Below are positions 8,031 through 17,233 of a stretch of 64,000 nt of DNA, in pieces (the first letter of the stretch is position 1; the number at the start of each line of letters is the position of its first letter). Both the position numbers and the translations under genes were made by a program. The DNA comes from Paractinoplanes ovalisporus (GTDB lineage: Bacteria > Actinomycetota > Actinomycetes > Mycobacteriales > Micromonosporaceae): NCBI RefSeq assembly GCF_016834655.1, contig NZ_JAENHP010000012.1, forward strand, positions 1 through 64,000, written 5' to 3'. The notes under the pieces are model-generated. The model was not told the DNA's origin, made no database searches, and worked only from the letters and a program-made list of their open reading frames with translations.

Positions 8031-9603
8031 CGAGCGGGACGCTTTCCGGCGGAACCGAACGCGGGGCGACCTGGAAACGGGAGCGGGTCAGCAGCTGGTC
8101 GACGCGCCGCCGGTCCGGCATGGGATTGGGCAACGGATAGTCGGCGGCGGCCGCGGCCATGGCGGCCGTCGCCCACAACGCGACGCCCTCGGAGAACTCC
8201 TTGAGGTTGTCGATGAGTTTGGCGGCGAGCGCGGCACAGAACGCGTCCCTCGAGGCCGAGGTCTCCTTGTAGGCCGACGGAAAAGTCGGCACCGCGAACG
8301 TTCCCAGCTCGGTCGCGGAATAGATGGTGCAACCGCCCGCGAGGGGCACACAAAGCGTTTCCACCCCGTACGCGAGCAGTTGCCGGGCCACGACGTCCAC
8401 ATCGAGCGGTCCGTCGCTCGACGGGCCGTAACGGCCGAGTTCCCAGGGATGCGCGACCAGATAGTCGACCTCGGCCAGCGCCTGCCCCGAGACGCCGGCG
8501 TTCGAATAGGGCTGTCCCGGAGTGACGATGACCGTGACATGGCGGTAGCCGGGCTCCCGCAGCCGGGCCGTCGCTCGTTCCAGGCTGTCGCGCGGGATCT
8601 CGAAGGTGATCAGGACCGCGTCGGCCTCGGCGATCTGCGGCAGGCAGCGGTCGATGTCGCGGGCGTCGATGCGCAGCTCACGCTCGTTGCGCCAGTTCAC
8701 CGCGATGCTGTCGCCCAGCTCGAACTCGATGATCCCGGTGAAGGCGGTCTGGGCGTCGGGCACCTGCTTGATCATCGAGGTGTCGACGTTCTCGCGGCGC
8801 AGGTAGTCGACGATCTCGTCGCCGAAACGGTCGTCCGCCACCGCGGCCAGCAGGGACACGTCGAGGCCGAGCCGGGCGGCCGCGACGGCCTGGTTCAGCC
8901 CCTTCCCGCCGGGCGACAGCTGGAAGGCGTACGCCTCGTTGGAGGTTTCCCGGGCCGGGATCGATTTGGTCTTGAAGGTCGCATCCATCACGGCCGCGCC
9001 GATGACCACGACCCGGCCTTGGCGGTGCCCGTTGAGTGTCGCCCCGGTCAGCTCGCCGGGCCGCAGCCGGGCCGGGGCGTTGCTGGCCCCGACCGAGTGG
9101 GTCTCGCGCAGGACGAGCTGCCGGGAGAGCTCTCGCAGCAGCAGACCCTCCAGGCTGCCCCGCAACGCCCGGTCGCTCGGCCTCTCGATCGGCTCGGCGT
9201 CGAGCGCCTCGTGCAGGCCCGACCAGTTCGCCAGCAGGGACCGCCGGCGACGGCTGAGGAGATCGGAATACACGCCGTCGACGTCGCGGGCGCCCATCCC
9301 GCGCCGCAAATAGCGATCTCGGAAAAGGCCCAGGCCAAGAACCGCGTCGGCCACGATCCGGTCGGTGCCGTTGAGCCCGTCCTGAACGCATTCGCCCACC
9401 ACGGCGACGGCAGCGTGCGCCAGGTCAAGGTCGAAAATGGCCGAATGGCGGCGCACCGCGGACAGGCTCAGCAATGGTTCGGCCACGACTCGTGCCTCGG
9501 CCTGCAATCGCGCCGGGCGGAGCCCTTCGCGGGTGCGTAACTTCTCCAGAGCGTGGCAGAGAACAAGCTCGTCCGCCGATTCGAACCGGGCACGATCAAT
9601 CAT
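7993..9603 (-). CDS. PfkB-like sugar-kinase protein with N-terminal extension and altered GAGD motif
   Basis: A 536-residue protein. Residues from about 198 to 510 form a ribokinase/PfkB domain with the substrate-side signature GGKGLNQAVAAARLG (GGKG at 232-235). The C-terminal signature, normally D-T-x-G-A-G-D, reads E-T-S-A-S-R-D (catalytic-base position Asp453), so the anion-hole glycines are replaced by A-S-R. The first about 195 residues are helical and unlike ribokinases; they contain a segment resembling those found in other actinobacterial multi-domain signalling proteins (DGVYSDLLSRRRRSLLANW). ATG 9603 follows GGAGA; a longer frame to 10095 overlaps the next gene and is rejected. It may be a low-activity kinase or a sugar/nucleoside sensor. 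It overlaps the Mom-like gene tail to tail. Confidence 0.72.
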   Translation of the reverse strand: MIDRARFESADELVLCHALEKLRTREGLRPARLQAEARVVAEPLLSLSAVRRHSAIFDLDLAHAAVAVVGECVQDGLNGTDRIVADAVLGLGLFRDRYLRRGMGARDVDGVYSDLLSRRRRSLLANWSGLHEALDAEPIERPSDRALRGSLEGLLLRELSRQLVLRETHSVGASNAPARLRPGELTGATLNGHRQGRVVVIGAAVMDATFKTKSIPARETSNEAYAFQLSPGGKGLNQAVAAARLGLDVSLLAAVADDRFGDEIVDYLRRENVDTSMIKQVPDAQTAFTGIIEFELGDSIAVNWRNERELRIDARDIDRCLPQIAEADAVLITFEIPRDSLERATARLREPGYRHVTVIVTPGQPYSNAGVSGQALAEVDYLVAHPWELGRYGPSSDGPLDVDVVARQLLAYGVETLCVPLAGGCTIYSATELGTFAVPTFPSAYKETSASRDAFCAALAAKLIDNLKEFSEGVALWATAAMAAAAADYPLPNPMPDRRRVDQLLTRSRFQVAPRSVPPESVPLVSDVSSAVRSPE

Positions 9604-9707
9604 CGGAATCTCCGCAGGCCTGGCTGGTCGCGAAAACTCAGTATGCAATGCCACCCGGACGGCTGAACAGTTGGCGAATGTGATCCATGAACCCGCGCGG
9701 GAATGCG

Positions 9708-12700
9708 CTAGCGGATGCGGCGGAGGGTGCGGCGGCCGGCCAGGACGGCCACGCCCGCGAGCATCAGCAGCGTGGCGAGGGCGGTCGCCCCGATGGTCAC
9801 GGGCCGGGGCCAACCGGCCAACGGGATGGCCGGCGGGGTAAGCCCGGCCAGAGGCAGCGCCCACCCCGTCAACCACCATCCCAGCAGGGCAACCCCCAGA
9901 CCCGCCACCACCGCGACCGCGATCAGCACGGGATAGGTCCACAGGGTGGCCTGCCGCAACGCCGCGCGGCTCAAGCCCTGGCCTCGCAGAGCGGACAGGT
10001 CTTCGACCCGGCGGTCGCGGTCGACCGATGCGGCCAGGATCAGCGCGCCGGCCGCCAGGGCTGCGGCCAGGACGGCCACTATGACGTAGAACCACAGGGC
10101 GATCGCCGGGCCCTGGGTGTCGAGGCGGGCCCGGACCTGGGACGCGCGGACGTCCGCGGTGACCGTGACGCCGTGGGCGGCCAACTGGTCGACGATGTCA
10201 GCGGGAGCCGACGAGTTCAGCCAGACCAGCGCGTTGCTGCTGGCGGCGCCGTCGGTGGCCAGGGCGTCGGCGTACGTGAGGTCGGTCAGCACCGCGGGTG
10301 CGCCCGCTCCGGGGACGGCCGGCAACGCTGCCGCCACGCTGACCCGGACCGGGCGCGAGTCCAGGCCCTCGATGGTGGGCAGGGCGCCGATTCCGGCGGT
10401 GGCGACCGGGAGCGGGTCGGGGGCGGCCGCCGGCTGCACGAACATCCCCGAGGGCAGACCGTTCAGGGAGGTCACGTCGATCCGCAGGCCGTCGGCGGAC
10501 CGGCCGATCTCGCCGCCCTCGGAGGCCCGCCAGCGGGACGGGTCGGTCAGGACGTCGCCGGGCACGCCGTTGCCGGGGGCGCCGCCGGTCAGCTTGTGGA
10601 CCGTGATGTGGCCGGACACGTCCAGGGTTCCGGTGCCGCCGACGATGCGCACCGAGTTCAGGGTGCAGCCCTTCGCGCAGGCGGGGACGGTCTGCCCGTA
10701 CGTCTGCCGGCCGTCGCGCAGCACGCCCAGTTCGACGATCTCGTCGTTGCCGCCGTCGCGCGGGGACAGCACCACCGACACCGCGACCGCCTTGCCGGGC
10801 CGGAACCCGTCGGCCGTGATGTCGAACGCCACCTTCGCGCCGTCCACGTCGACCGGTGGCGCCGCGGCGGGGTGCAGCGCGCGGGTGATCGACTCGACGG
10901 CGGGGGCGCCGGAGGGCCACGCCGCCACGGTGGCCAGGCGGGTCGTGTCGACCGCGACCACGGTGGGCGCGGCCGGGTCTTTGGGCAGCCGCATCGCGGC
11001 CATCGCGAACTTACCTTCCGGGTCGACCGCCCGCACCGCGGCCAGCAGGTTCGGGCGGCCGGTGGGGCCGAGCTCGATCACGCGCTGGGCGCCGGTGCCG
11101 AGCACCGATTCGTCGACCCGGCCGCGCGCCGCCACATCCACCGCCGAGGCCGCGTACCCGATCACCGCGACCGCGGCCGTGAGCAGCGCGAACAGCCGCA
11201 CCGCGCCGGGCCGCCGGGAGAGCTGGAACCCGGCCAGCGCCACCCCGATCCGGCTGCGCCGCAGGGCCCGCCGGCCGAGCAGGGTGGCCAGGGGTATCAG
11301 CAGCCGGGCCGCGACCAGCGAGCCGGCCACCAGCACCAGCGCGGCGGCGGCCGTGCCGACCCCGCGCAGGTCGTCGGTGAGCTGCACGACCGCGACCCCG
11401 GCCAGGATCACCACGACGGCCTCGACCGCGATGGCCCGCGCGCTGGTGGGCACGGACGGCGCGCGGCGCAGCAGTTCGGCCACCGGCGTGGCGATCTGGC
11501 GTCGCTCGGCGAGCAGCGCGGTCAGCACGGCCGCGCCCGCGGCGACCGGCGCCCAGCGCAGCGAGTCGAGGCCGGGGTCGGCGCCGACGCCCGGGAAACG
11601 GTAGGCGCTGAACGCGTTGACCAGCAGCTGGCCGGCCAGACAGCCGAGGACGGCGCCGATCAGGATCGCGACCAGGTTCTCGCCGGTCGCCAGCCACCAG
11701 CGCTGACCCCAGCGGGCGCCGCGCAGCGCCACCACGGCGAGTTCGGGCCGCCGCCCCTCGGTGCCGTAGCCGACCGCCAGGAAGATGGTCAGGCAGGCCA
11801 GCAGCACCAGGGCGACCGCGAGCACCGGCACGATCCGGTGACCGGCGTCGCGCCCCGAGTCGATGCGGTCGAGCAGGGCGGGTAGTTCGCTGCGCATCTC
11901 GACCCCACCGCCGAGCGAGGTCGCACCGGCCTGCATCGCGACGAGCCCATCCCGTACGGCGGGAAGGTTGTCGACGTCGAGGGCCCCCGCCCGGGGATAG
12001 GCGTCGAGCCCGGCCTCGACCGCGCCCCGGTCCATGGCGTGCAGCGTGGCGCTCCCGACGAACGCGGGCTCGTTGGCGCCCGGCGGCAGGCCCGACGAGG
12101 GAGCGAAGTAGGCGTGAGTTCCCCAATAGACGTTCCGCGGGTCGGGCACCCGGTAGAAGCCGGCGACGAGGAACTGCTTGTGCACGCCGACCGGCGCGTA
12201 GAAGGGCGGCTCCCCTCGCGGCACGACGCGGACGGCGGCCCGCAACTGGATCGAGTCGCCGGGCGCCAGTTCCAGTCGCCGGCCGGTCGCCTCGGGCAGG
12301 ATGATGTCGGCCTCACCGATCAGGCAGCGGCCGGCCGTCATCACCAGGTGCTCGCAGGCGTCCTGGCGATAGACGAACCGGGTCGCGTACGAGATGGAGG
12401 GCTCGACGCCGATGGTCGGGTATTCCACCGAGTAGACGTAGTCGAAGCCCGGCATCCCCAGCAGCACCGAGCCGTTGCGCTCGAGGTCGGGTCCCACGAG
12501 ATCGGCGCCCGGTTTCACCGTACGAGGGTCGGACTGGTACGCGCGTACGGCAATCGCCAGATCTTCCGCCGCCGCCGTCTCGACCTGGCCCGAGGCGGTC
12601 GCCCGGTCGGCGGCGCGCAGATAGGCCGGCGCCGCGACGGCCGCGGCCACGCCGAACATGGCGAGCAGCGCCACCACGAGGGCCTGACCACGCCGCGCCC

Positions 12701-12728
12701 AGACCATGGAGAAAACGAGAGCGATCAC
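9708..12728 (-). CDS. FtsX-type ABC permease protein (paralogue B)
   Basis: A 1006-residue membrane protein with an N-terminal membrane segment, a large extracytoplasmic part, a block of FtsX-type helices (about residues 300-560), a second extracytoplasmic domain and a final FtsX-type helix block. It is a large actinobacterial double-FtsX permease, expected to work with a LolD-like ATPase in moving lipids or lipoproteins, or in signalling. Two cysteine pairs outside the membrane (CEHLVMTAGRC and CAKGC) are matched in the upstream paralogue and may form disulfides. The start is GTG 12728 with GGAGGG 6 nt upstream. This GTG overlaps the stop of a 16-codon mini-ORF (GTGA). No ATPase gene is nearby. 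Confidence 0.85.
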   Translation of the reverse strand: MIALVFSMVWARRGQALVVALLAMFGVAAAVAAPAYLRAADRATASGQVETAAAEDLAIAVRAYQSDPRTVKPGADLVGPDLERNGSVLLGMPGFDYVYSVEYPTIGVEPSISYATRFVYRQDACEHLVMTAGRCLIGEADIILPEATGRRLELAPGDSIQLRAAVRVVPRGEPPFYAPVGVHKQFLVAGFYRVPDPRNVYWGTHAYFAPSSGLPPGANEPAFVGSATLHAMDRGAVEAGLDAYPRAGALDVDNLPAVRDGLVAMQAGATSLGGGVEMRSELPALLDRIDSGRDAGHRIVPVLAVALVLLACLTIFLAVGYGTEGRRPELAVVALRGARWGQRWWLATGENLVAILIGAVLGCLAGQLLVNAFSAYRFPGVGADPGLDSLRWAPVAAGAAVLTALLAERRQIATPVAELLRRAPSVPTSARAIAVEAVVVILAGVAVVQLTDDLRGVGTAAAALVLVAGSLVAARLLIPLATLLGRRALRRSRIGVALAGFQLSRRPGAVRLFALLTAAVAVIGYAASAVDVAARGRVDESVLGTGAQRVIELGPTGRPNLLAAVRAVDPEGKFAMAAMRLPKDPAAPTVVAVDTTRLATVAAWPSGAPAVESITRALHPAAAPPVDVDGAKVAFDITADGFRPGKAVAVSVVLSPRDGGNDEIVELGVLRDGRQTYGQTVPACAKGCTLNSVRIVGGTGTLDVSGHITVHKLTGGAPGNGVPGDVLTDPSRWRASEGGEIGRSADGLRIDVTSLNGLPSGMFVQPAAAPDPLPVATAGIGALPTIEGLDSRPVRVSVAAALPAVPGAGAPAVLTDLTYADALATDGAASSNALVWLNSSAPADIVDQLAAHGVTVTADVRASQVRARLDTQGPAIALWFYVIVAVLAAALAAGALILAASVDRDRRVEDLSALRGQGLSRAALRQATLWTYPVLIAVAVVAGLGVALLGWWLTGWALPLAGLTPPAIPLAGWPRPVTIGATALATLLMLAGVAVLAGRRTLRRIR

Positions 12729-12775
12729 GACAGCTCCCTCCGCCGGCCGGCCGAAGGGCGAAGAAGGGCGATCAT
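12725..12775 (-). CDS. 16-codon coupling mini-ORF between FtsX genes
   Basis: The ATG at 12775 overlaps the stop of the upstream FtsX gene (ATGA) and its own TGA overlaps the GTG of the next one (GTGA). It encodes MIALLRPSAGRRRELS and has GGGGAG just upstream. The first residues (M-I-A-L) repeat those of the downstream protein, and the DNA around the two starts is similar (GCGATCATGAAAGCTCC against GCGATCACGACAGCTCC on the plus strand), so it looks like a local duplication of a start region. It may pass ribosomes from one gene to the next. Whether the peptide matters is unknown. Confidence 0.45.
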   Translation of the reverse strand: MIALLRPSAGRRRELS

Positions 12776-15714
12776 GAAAGCTCCCCGCGCAGCCGCCGCA
12801 CGGACAGCCAGGCCGTCGCGCCCAGCACCACCAGGCCCACGCCGGCCGCCACGGCGAGGGCGACCGGCCCGAGCGCGCCCGGCGGCGGGATCACGCGCCA
12901 GCCGTCCGGGAACGGCGGGGCGGTGACGGCCGCGACCGGGCGGGCCACCAGCGCCGCCGCCAGCCCGCCGAGCAGACCGGCCAGCGCCACCGAACCCGCC
13001 CCGGCATAGGCGGTGGCCAGCGCCGACCGGCGGGACAGGCCCTGCCACCGCAGCGCCCGCAGGTGGTCGAGCTGGGCCTCGCGGTCGACGGCGGCGGACA
13101 GCCCGAGCAGCCCGGCCGCGATCAGCGCGCCCACGGCCACGGCGAACAGCCCGAACGGCGCGGTGACGACCGAGGCGTCGGCGGCCAGGTCTTCGGCCCG
13201 GGCGGCGGCGGTGCGGTCGGAAAGGACGGGCAGGCCGATCGCCTCGACCACCGAGGCGGGCGCGTCCGCCGTCAGCCACACCTGCAGAGTGCCGCCCTGG
13301 TCGCTTTCGCCGGCCACCCGCCGGGCGGCGTCGAGGTCGGTGAGCACACCCTCGTGGCCGAGCACCGGCAGCACGGTCGCGGCCGCGGCCACCCGCACCG
13401 GGGTGGCCGGGTCGCCGAAGCGGCCCACCGCCGCGTCGTCGAACACCCAGGTGCTGGGGGTGGGCCCGGCCAGCACGACCGGCTGCGGCAGCGGCGAGTC
13501 GACCACCGACACCTTGATCGACTCGGCCGGGACGGTGGTCAGGGTGAGCCCGCCGCCGGACGTGGCGATGTGCACGGCCGGGCTGCTGAAATCGCTGCGC
13601 CAGTGGGTCACGTCGGCCAGCTGGGCCGGGCCGAGCACGGCGCCCGACGGGTTCTGCTGGGTCAGCGAGCGGATGGTGACCGAGCCGTCGTCCGAGCCCT
13701 CGGGGGTGAACAGTTCCCAGGCGACCAGCCGGCAGCCGGGGGCGACGGCGCAGCGCGGCACCGCGGCCGAGGCCTCCCCCGCCCCCGGCCGCAGGCCCTT
13801 GAACTCGACGCGTACGGGCTCACCGGTGCCCTCGTGCTGCAGGGTCGCGCCGAGCAGCGTGGTCGTGGTGCGGCGGCTGGTCACGGCCACGGTCAGCCGG
13901 TCGCCGGTCACCAGCGGCAGCGCGGCCGGGGCGGGAAATCGGGTGAGGGCGTCGATCGGGCCGTACTCGGGGCGCCAGGTGGCCACGGTCGCGAGCCGGC
14001 GGCTGTCCACGGCGAGCACGGGCGGGCTGCCTCCGGCGTCGACCACGGCGGCCATCGCATAGCGGCCCTCGGGATCGGCGCGGCGCACGGCGTACAGGAG
14101 CTCGGTGCGGGTGGCCGCGGTGACCGTGAGGACCCGGGGTGCACCCAGCTCGACGTCGGCGCGCCCAGCCCGCTCGGTGCGGCCCGCGGAGAAGGTGCCG
14201 AGCGCCAGCGCCATCATCGCGACCGTGACCGCGACCAGGGCGAACACCCGATCGGTGCCGGGCTGGCGGGAGACCCGGACGGCGGTCAGCCCGAGCCGGA
14301 TGCGACCGGCCCGCAGCGCCACCGCGCCGGCCCGGTCGGCGGCGCGGCGCAGCAGCCGGGCCAGCAGCAGGGCCACAGCCAGGGCGACCAGGGCGGGCGC
14401 GACCACGCCGAGCCCGCTTCCCCCTTGGCGGGCCTGATAGACCGCGCCCGCCGCCAGCGCGACCAGCGCGAGGTCGACCACGCCGGACCGCCAGTCGGCG
14501 CGGGCCGACGGCACCCGCCGCAGCAGGGCCGCGACCGGGGCCCGTTGTTGCAGCGCGTCGACCGCGAGCAGCACGAGCAGCGCTATCCCGAGGACGACGA
14601 TCACCAGGCCGAGCGAGAGCAGCAGGGCCACCCACAGCTCGACGGTCACCGGCAGCCCACCCGCGAGGGGCCAGGCCAGCAGGAAACCCGCCACCCAGCC
14701 GGCCGCGCCGCCGCCGAGCAACGGGAGCAGGTGCTGGCTGAGGGCCAGGCGCAGGATCCCCCGGGCGGTGCTGCCGCGCAGCTTGAGCAGGCCGGCGTCG
14801 GCGCGGCGGTCACGGCCGGTGAAGCGGCCGGCCAGCGCGAACGCGAACCAGGCGAGCACGGCCAGCTGCCCCAGCCCGATCGCGACGCCCCGGGCCACGG
14901 CGATGCGTTCCTCGCGGACGCGGTCGACCAGTTTGCCGGTCGGGGTGGCGAGTTCCAGCTGGGCCGCCGCGAACCGCGGGGCCGCCGCATTGACCAGGCC
15001 GTTCAGGTCGTACGCGCCGTCACCGCGCAGCAGCGGCAACGGCACGTCGAGGTCCCACGCGTACGTCTGGCGGGTCAGCAGCGGATCGCGGAAGGTGTCG
15101 AGCGAGGTGAACAGCGGGTCGAGCGAGCCCTGGGCCCGGAACAGCTTGTCGCTCCAATAGGCGTTGCCCGGCTCGACGTGCACGTAGACGCCGCTCACCC
15201 GGAACGTCATGGGGATCGACGAGGTGGCCGAGCGCAGCCGGAACGTGTCACCGGCTTTCAGCTTGAGGCGGCGGGCGGTGTCGGCGCTGATCGCGGCGTC
15301 GTTCGCGGTGGCCGGGCAGGAGCCGGTGACCTTCGCGTGCTCGCAGAACCCGTCGCGGTAGGCGATCGGCAGCCCGGTGGAGGCGCCGCTGCGGCCCGGA
15401 TAGTTGTACGTCGCCTCGGCCACCACGCCCAGCACCGGCGTTCCCGAGGGCACCGGCAGCATTTCCCGTACGGTCGAGGCGAACCGGTCGAGGGCCCCGC
15501 GCGGATCGTCGGTGGTATCCCCCGGCTGCCGGGCGAGAATGACACGCTCCTCGACCGGGGCCCGCAGCACCTCGGCGCCCGCCGACCGCGACGAGACGGT
15601 CAGGCCGTACCACGCGGCACAGCTCGCCCCGGTGGCCAGCAGCGCCGCCAGCAGGGCCATGAGCAGCGCCGGCCCGGAACGCCGGCGGACGGCGCCCAGA
15701 GCTATGTAGTACAT
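12772..15714 (-). CDS. FtsX-type ABC permease protein (paralogue A)
   Basis: A 980-residue protein with the same architecture as the downstream paralogue: an N-terminal membrane helix (LLMALLAALLATG), a large outer domain with CEHAKVTGSC, a central FtsX helix block, a second outer domain with CAVAPGC, and C-terminal FtsX helices. Start ATG 15714 (MYYIALG) is chosen over a longer frame to 15780 because AGGA lies 4 nt upstream and the paralogues also start close to the first helix. It is the first gene of the pair and is divergent from the LLM oxidoreductase. Two permeases without an ATPase suggest that they recruit one encoded elsewhere, or act as a heterodimer. Confidence 0.85.
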   Translation of the reverse strand: MYYIALGAVRRRSGPALLMALLAALLATGASCAAWYGLTVSSRSAGAEVLRAPVEERVILARQPGDTTDDPRGALDRFASTVREMLPVPSGTPVLGVVAEATYNYPGRSGASTGLPIAYRDGFCEHAKVTGSCPATANDAAISADTARRLKLKAGDTFRLRSATSSIPMTFRVSGVYVHVEPGNAYWSDKLFRAQGSLDPLFTSLDTFRDPLLTRQTYAWDLDVPLPLLRGDGAYDLNGLVNAAAPRFAAAQLELATPTGKLVDRVREERIAVARGVAIGLGQLAVLAWFAFALAGRFTGRDRRADAGLLKLRGSTARGILRLALSQHLLPLLGGGAAGWVAGFLLAWPLAGGLPVTVELWVALLLSLGLVIVVLGIALLVLLAVDALQQRAPVAALLRRVPSARADWRSGVVDLALVALAAGAVYQARQGGSGLGVVAPALVALAVALLLARLLRRAADRAGAVALRAGRIRLGLTAVRVSRQPGTDRVFALVAVTVAMMALALGTFSAGRTERAGRADVELGAPRVLTVTAATRTELLYAVRRADPEGRYAMAAVVDAGGSPPVLAVDSRRLATVATWRPEYGPIDALTRFPAPAALPLVTGDRLTVAVTSRRTTTTLLGATLQHEGTGEPVRVEFKGLRPGAGEASAAVPRCAVAPGCRLVAWELFTPEGSDDGSVTIRSLTQQNPSGAVLGPAQLADVTHWRSDFSSPAVHIATSGGGLTLTTVPAESIKVSVVDSPLPQPVVLAGPTPSTWVFDDAAVGRFGDPATPVRVAAAATVLPVLGHEGVLTDLDAARRVAGESDQGGTLQVWLTADAPASVVEAIGLPVLSDRTAAARAEDLAADASVVTAPFGLFAVAVGALIAAGLLGLSAAVDREAQLDHLRALRWQGLSRRSALATAYAGAGSVALAGLLGGLAAALVARPVAAVTAPPFPDGWRVIPPPGALGPVALAVAAGVGLVVLGATAWLSVRRLRGELS

Positions 15715-15800
15715 CCGATCCTGCTTCCCCCGTGATGCGTGATCCACCGACACTCTGGTACCGCGAGCGCGGTTTGCCAAGCGTCGATTAGGTTGAGCCC

Positions 15801-16670
15801 ATGAGCGTACGTTTCGGGGTGTTCGTGCCGCAGGGCTGGAAGATGGACCTGGTCGAGATCGCCGACCCGGTCGAGCAGTACGAAGCGATGACCCAGGTGG
15901 CGCGGGTCGCCGACGCCGGGCCGTGGGACGCGGTCTGGCTCTACGACCACTTCCACACCGTCCCCGAACCGACGATGAACACCGTCTTCGAGTGCTGGAC
16001 GGCCACCTCGACGCTGGCCCGCGACACCAGCCGCGTGCGCATCGGCCAGATGGTCGGCTGCAACGGATACCGGCAACCTTCCCTGTACGCGAAGATCGCG
16101 TCGACGGTGGACGTCGCGTCGAACGGCCGCCTGATCGCCGGGCTGGGCGCGGGCTGGTACGAGCACGAGTGGAAGGCGTACGGCTACGAGTGGAAGGACG
16201 TGCCGCAGCGGATGGGCGAGTTCCGCGAGGCCGTCGAGATCATCCACAAGATGTGGACCGAGGACCGGCCCACGTTCGCCGGCAAGCACTACTCGATCGA
16301 CGAGCCGATCAACCAGCCGCGCCGCAAGCCGCAGTTCTGGCTGGGCGGTGGCGGCGAGAAGGTGACGCTGAAGCTGGTCGCGCAGTACGCCGACGGCTGC
16401 AACGTGGGCGGCGGCGACCCCGAGGTCGTGCGGCACAAGCTGTCGGTGCTGCGCGACCACTGCGACCGGCTGGGCCGCGACTATGCGTCGATCACCAAGT
16501 CGACCACGATCGAGCTCGACCTGACCGAGTCGACCGCCGACACGATCGCCCGAGTCGAGCGGGTGGCCGAGGCCGGCGCCGACTACGTCCTCTTCTACAT
16601 CCCGCGCGTGGCCTACGACCACACCCACATGCTGCGGCTGGCCGAGGAGCTGATCCCGCAGTTCCGCTGA
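15801..16670 (+). CDS. LLM-class F420-dependent oxidoreductase
   Basis: A 289-residue luciferase-like (beta/alpha)8 flavin/F420 enzyme. Features: FGVFVPQGWK at the first strand, DAVWLYDHFH (about residues 43-52), GQMVGCNGYR with the F420 phosphate-binding loop, ASNGRLIAGLGAGWYEHEW and a long C-terminal helix. The family reduces or oxidises small molecules with coenzyme F420 or FMN in the cytoplasm. It is a single gene, divergent from the FtsX pair with about 86 bp between starts. The substrate is not predictable. Confidence 0.88.
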   Translation: MSVRFGVFVPQGWKMDLVEIADPVEQYEAMTQVARVADAGPWDAVWLYDHFHTVPEPTMNTVFECWTATSTLARDTSRVRIGQMVGCNGYRQPSLYAKIASTVDVASNGRLIAGLGAGWYEHEWKAYGYEWKDVPQRMGEFREAVEIIHKMWTEDRPTFAGKHYSIDEPINQPRRKPQFWLGGGGEKVTLKLVAQYADGCNVGGGDPEVVRHKLSVLRDHCDRLGRDYASITKSTTIELDLTESTADTIARVERVAEAGADYVLFYIPRVAYDHTHMLRLAEELIPQFR

Positions 16671-16855
16671 CCCCCGGAGGGGCTTCCGCGCCCGCGCGAG
16701 CAGGAACGGGTCGTCGCCCTGATCGAGCCCGAGGTCGAACGGATCGGCATAGGTTGAGGGCAGGCGCCTGGGCGCGAGCCGAGCCGGTCACCCCGCGCGA
16801 GCACCGATGAGTCCGGGCCGACCGCCTGGTCCTAGAGGGAAACGCGGGAGGTTTG

Positions 16856-17233
16856 ATGTCCACGGTTCAAGCGATCATCAGCACGCCCAACTTCGACAAG
16901 GTGCGCGCCTTCTATGTGGGGCTGCTCGGGGCGGTCGAGACGACGCGCTATCCGGCTCAGGGGGCCGCGTTCTACGTCGGGTTCAAGGTTGGCGACTCCG
17001 ATCTCGGGCTGGTCAACGAGGCCGGGGCGGCCGGGCCGTCGTCGCGGTTCGCGCTCAGCGTCGCCGTCGATGACGTTGACGCTCTGTTGTCCCGGGTCGA
17101 GGCTAACGGCGGGCGGGTTCAGGGGCCGCCCAACGACATGCCGTGGGGCCAGCGCGTGGCCCATGTCTACGACCCCGACGGCAACATGGTCAACCTGACC
17201 CAGACCCTGCCCGAGCCCGAAGCGGAATCATAG
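16856..17233 (+). CDS. VOC-superfamily (glyoxalase/bleomycin-resistance-like) protein
   Basis: A 125-residue single-domain vicinal-oxygen-chelate protein. It contains two beta-alpha-beta-beta-beta modules: the first has FDKVRAFYVGLLG, and the second contains VDDVDALLSRVEANGG and VAHVYDPDGNMVNL (E/N-x-x-L-type metal-side motif). Start ATG 16856 is preceded by GGAGG at 4-nt spacing; the TTG three bases earlier is less likely. It overlaps the 3' end of the AraC gene by 6 bp tail to tail. Members are metal-dependent isomerases, dioxygenases or drug-binding proteins; which applies here is unknown. Confidence 0.85.
   Translation: MSTVQAIISTPNFDKVRAFYVGLLGAVETTRYPAQGAAFYVGFKVGDSDLGLVNEAGAAGPSSRFALSVAVDDVDALLSRVEANGGRVQGPPNDMPWGQRVAHVYDPDGNMVNLTQTLPEPEAES

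Noticed and set aside
9687..11885. 732-codon plus-strand frame across the FtsX gene
   Set aside because: Antisense shadow: no family motifs, dominated by G, R, A, D and Q, and it covers a well-supported permease.
13063..15735. 890-codon plus-strand frame across FtsX paralogue A
   Set aside because: Same shadow character, with no start signal and no recognisable domain.
16671..16855. Possible gene remnant between the LLM and VOC genes (frame ending IEPEVERIGIG)
   Set aside because: Only about 20 residues look protein-like and there is no start; it could be chance in a GC-rich spacer.
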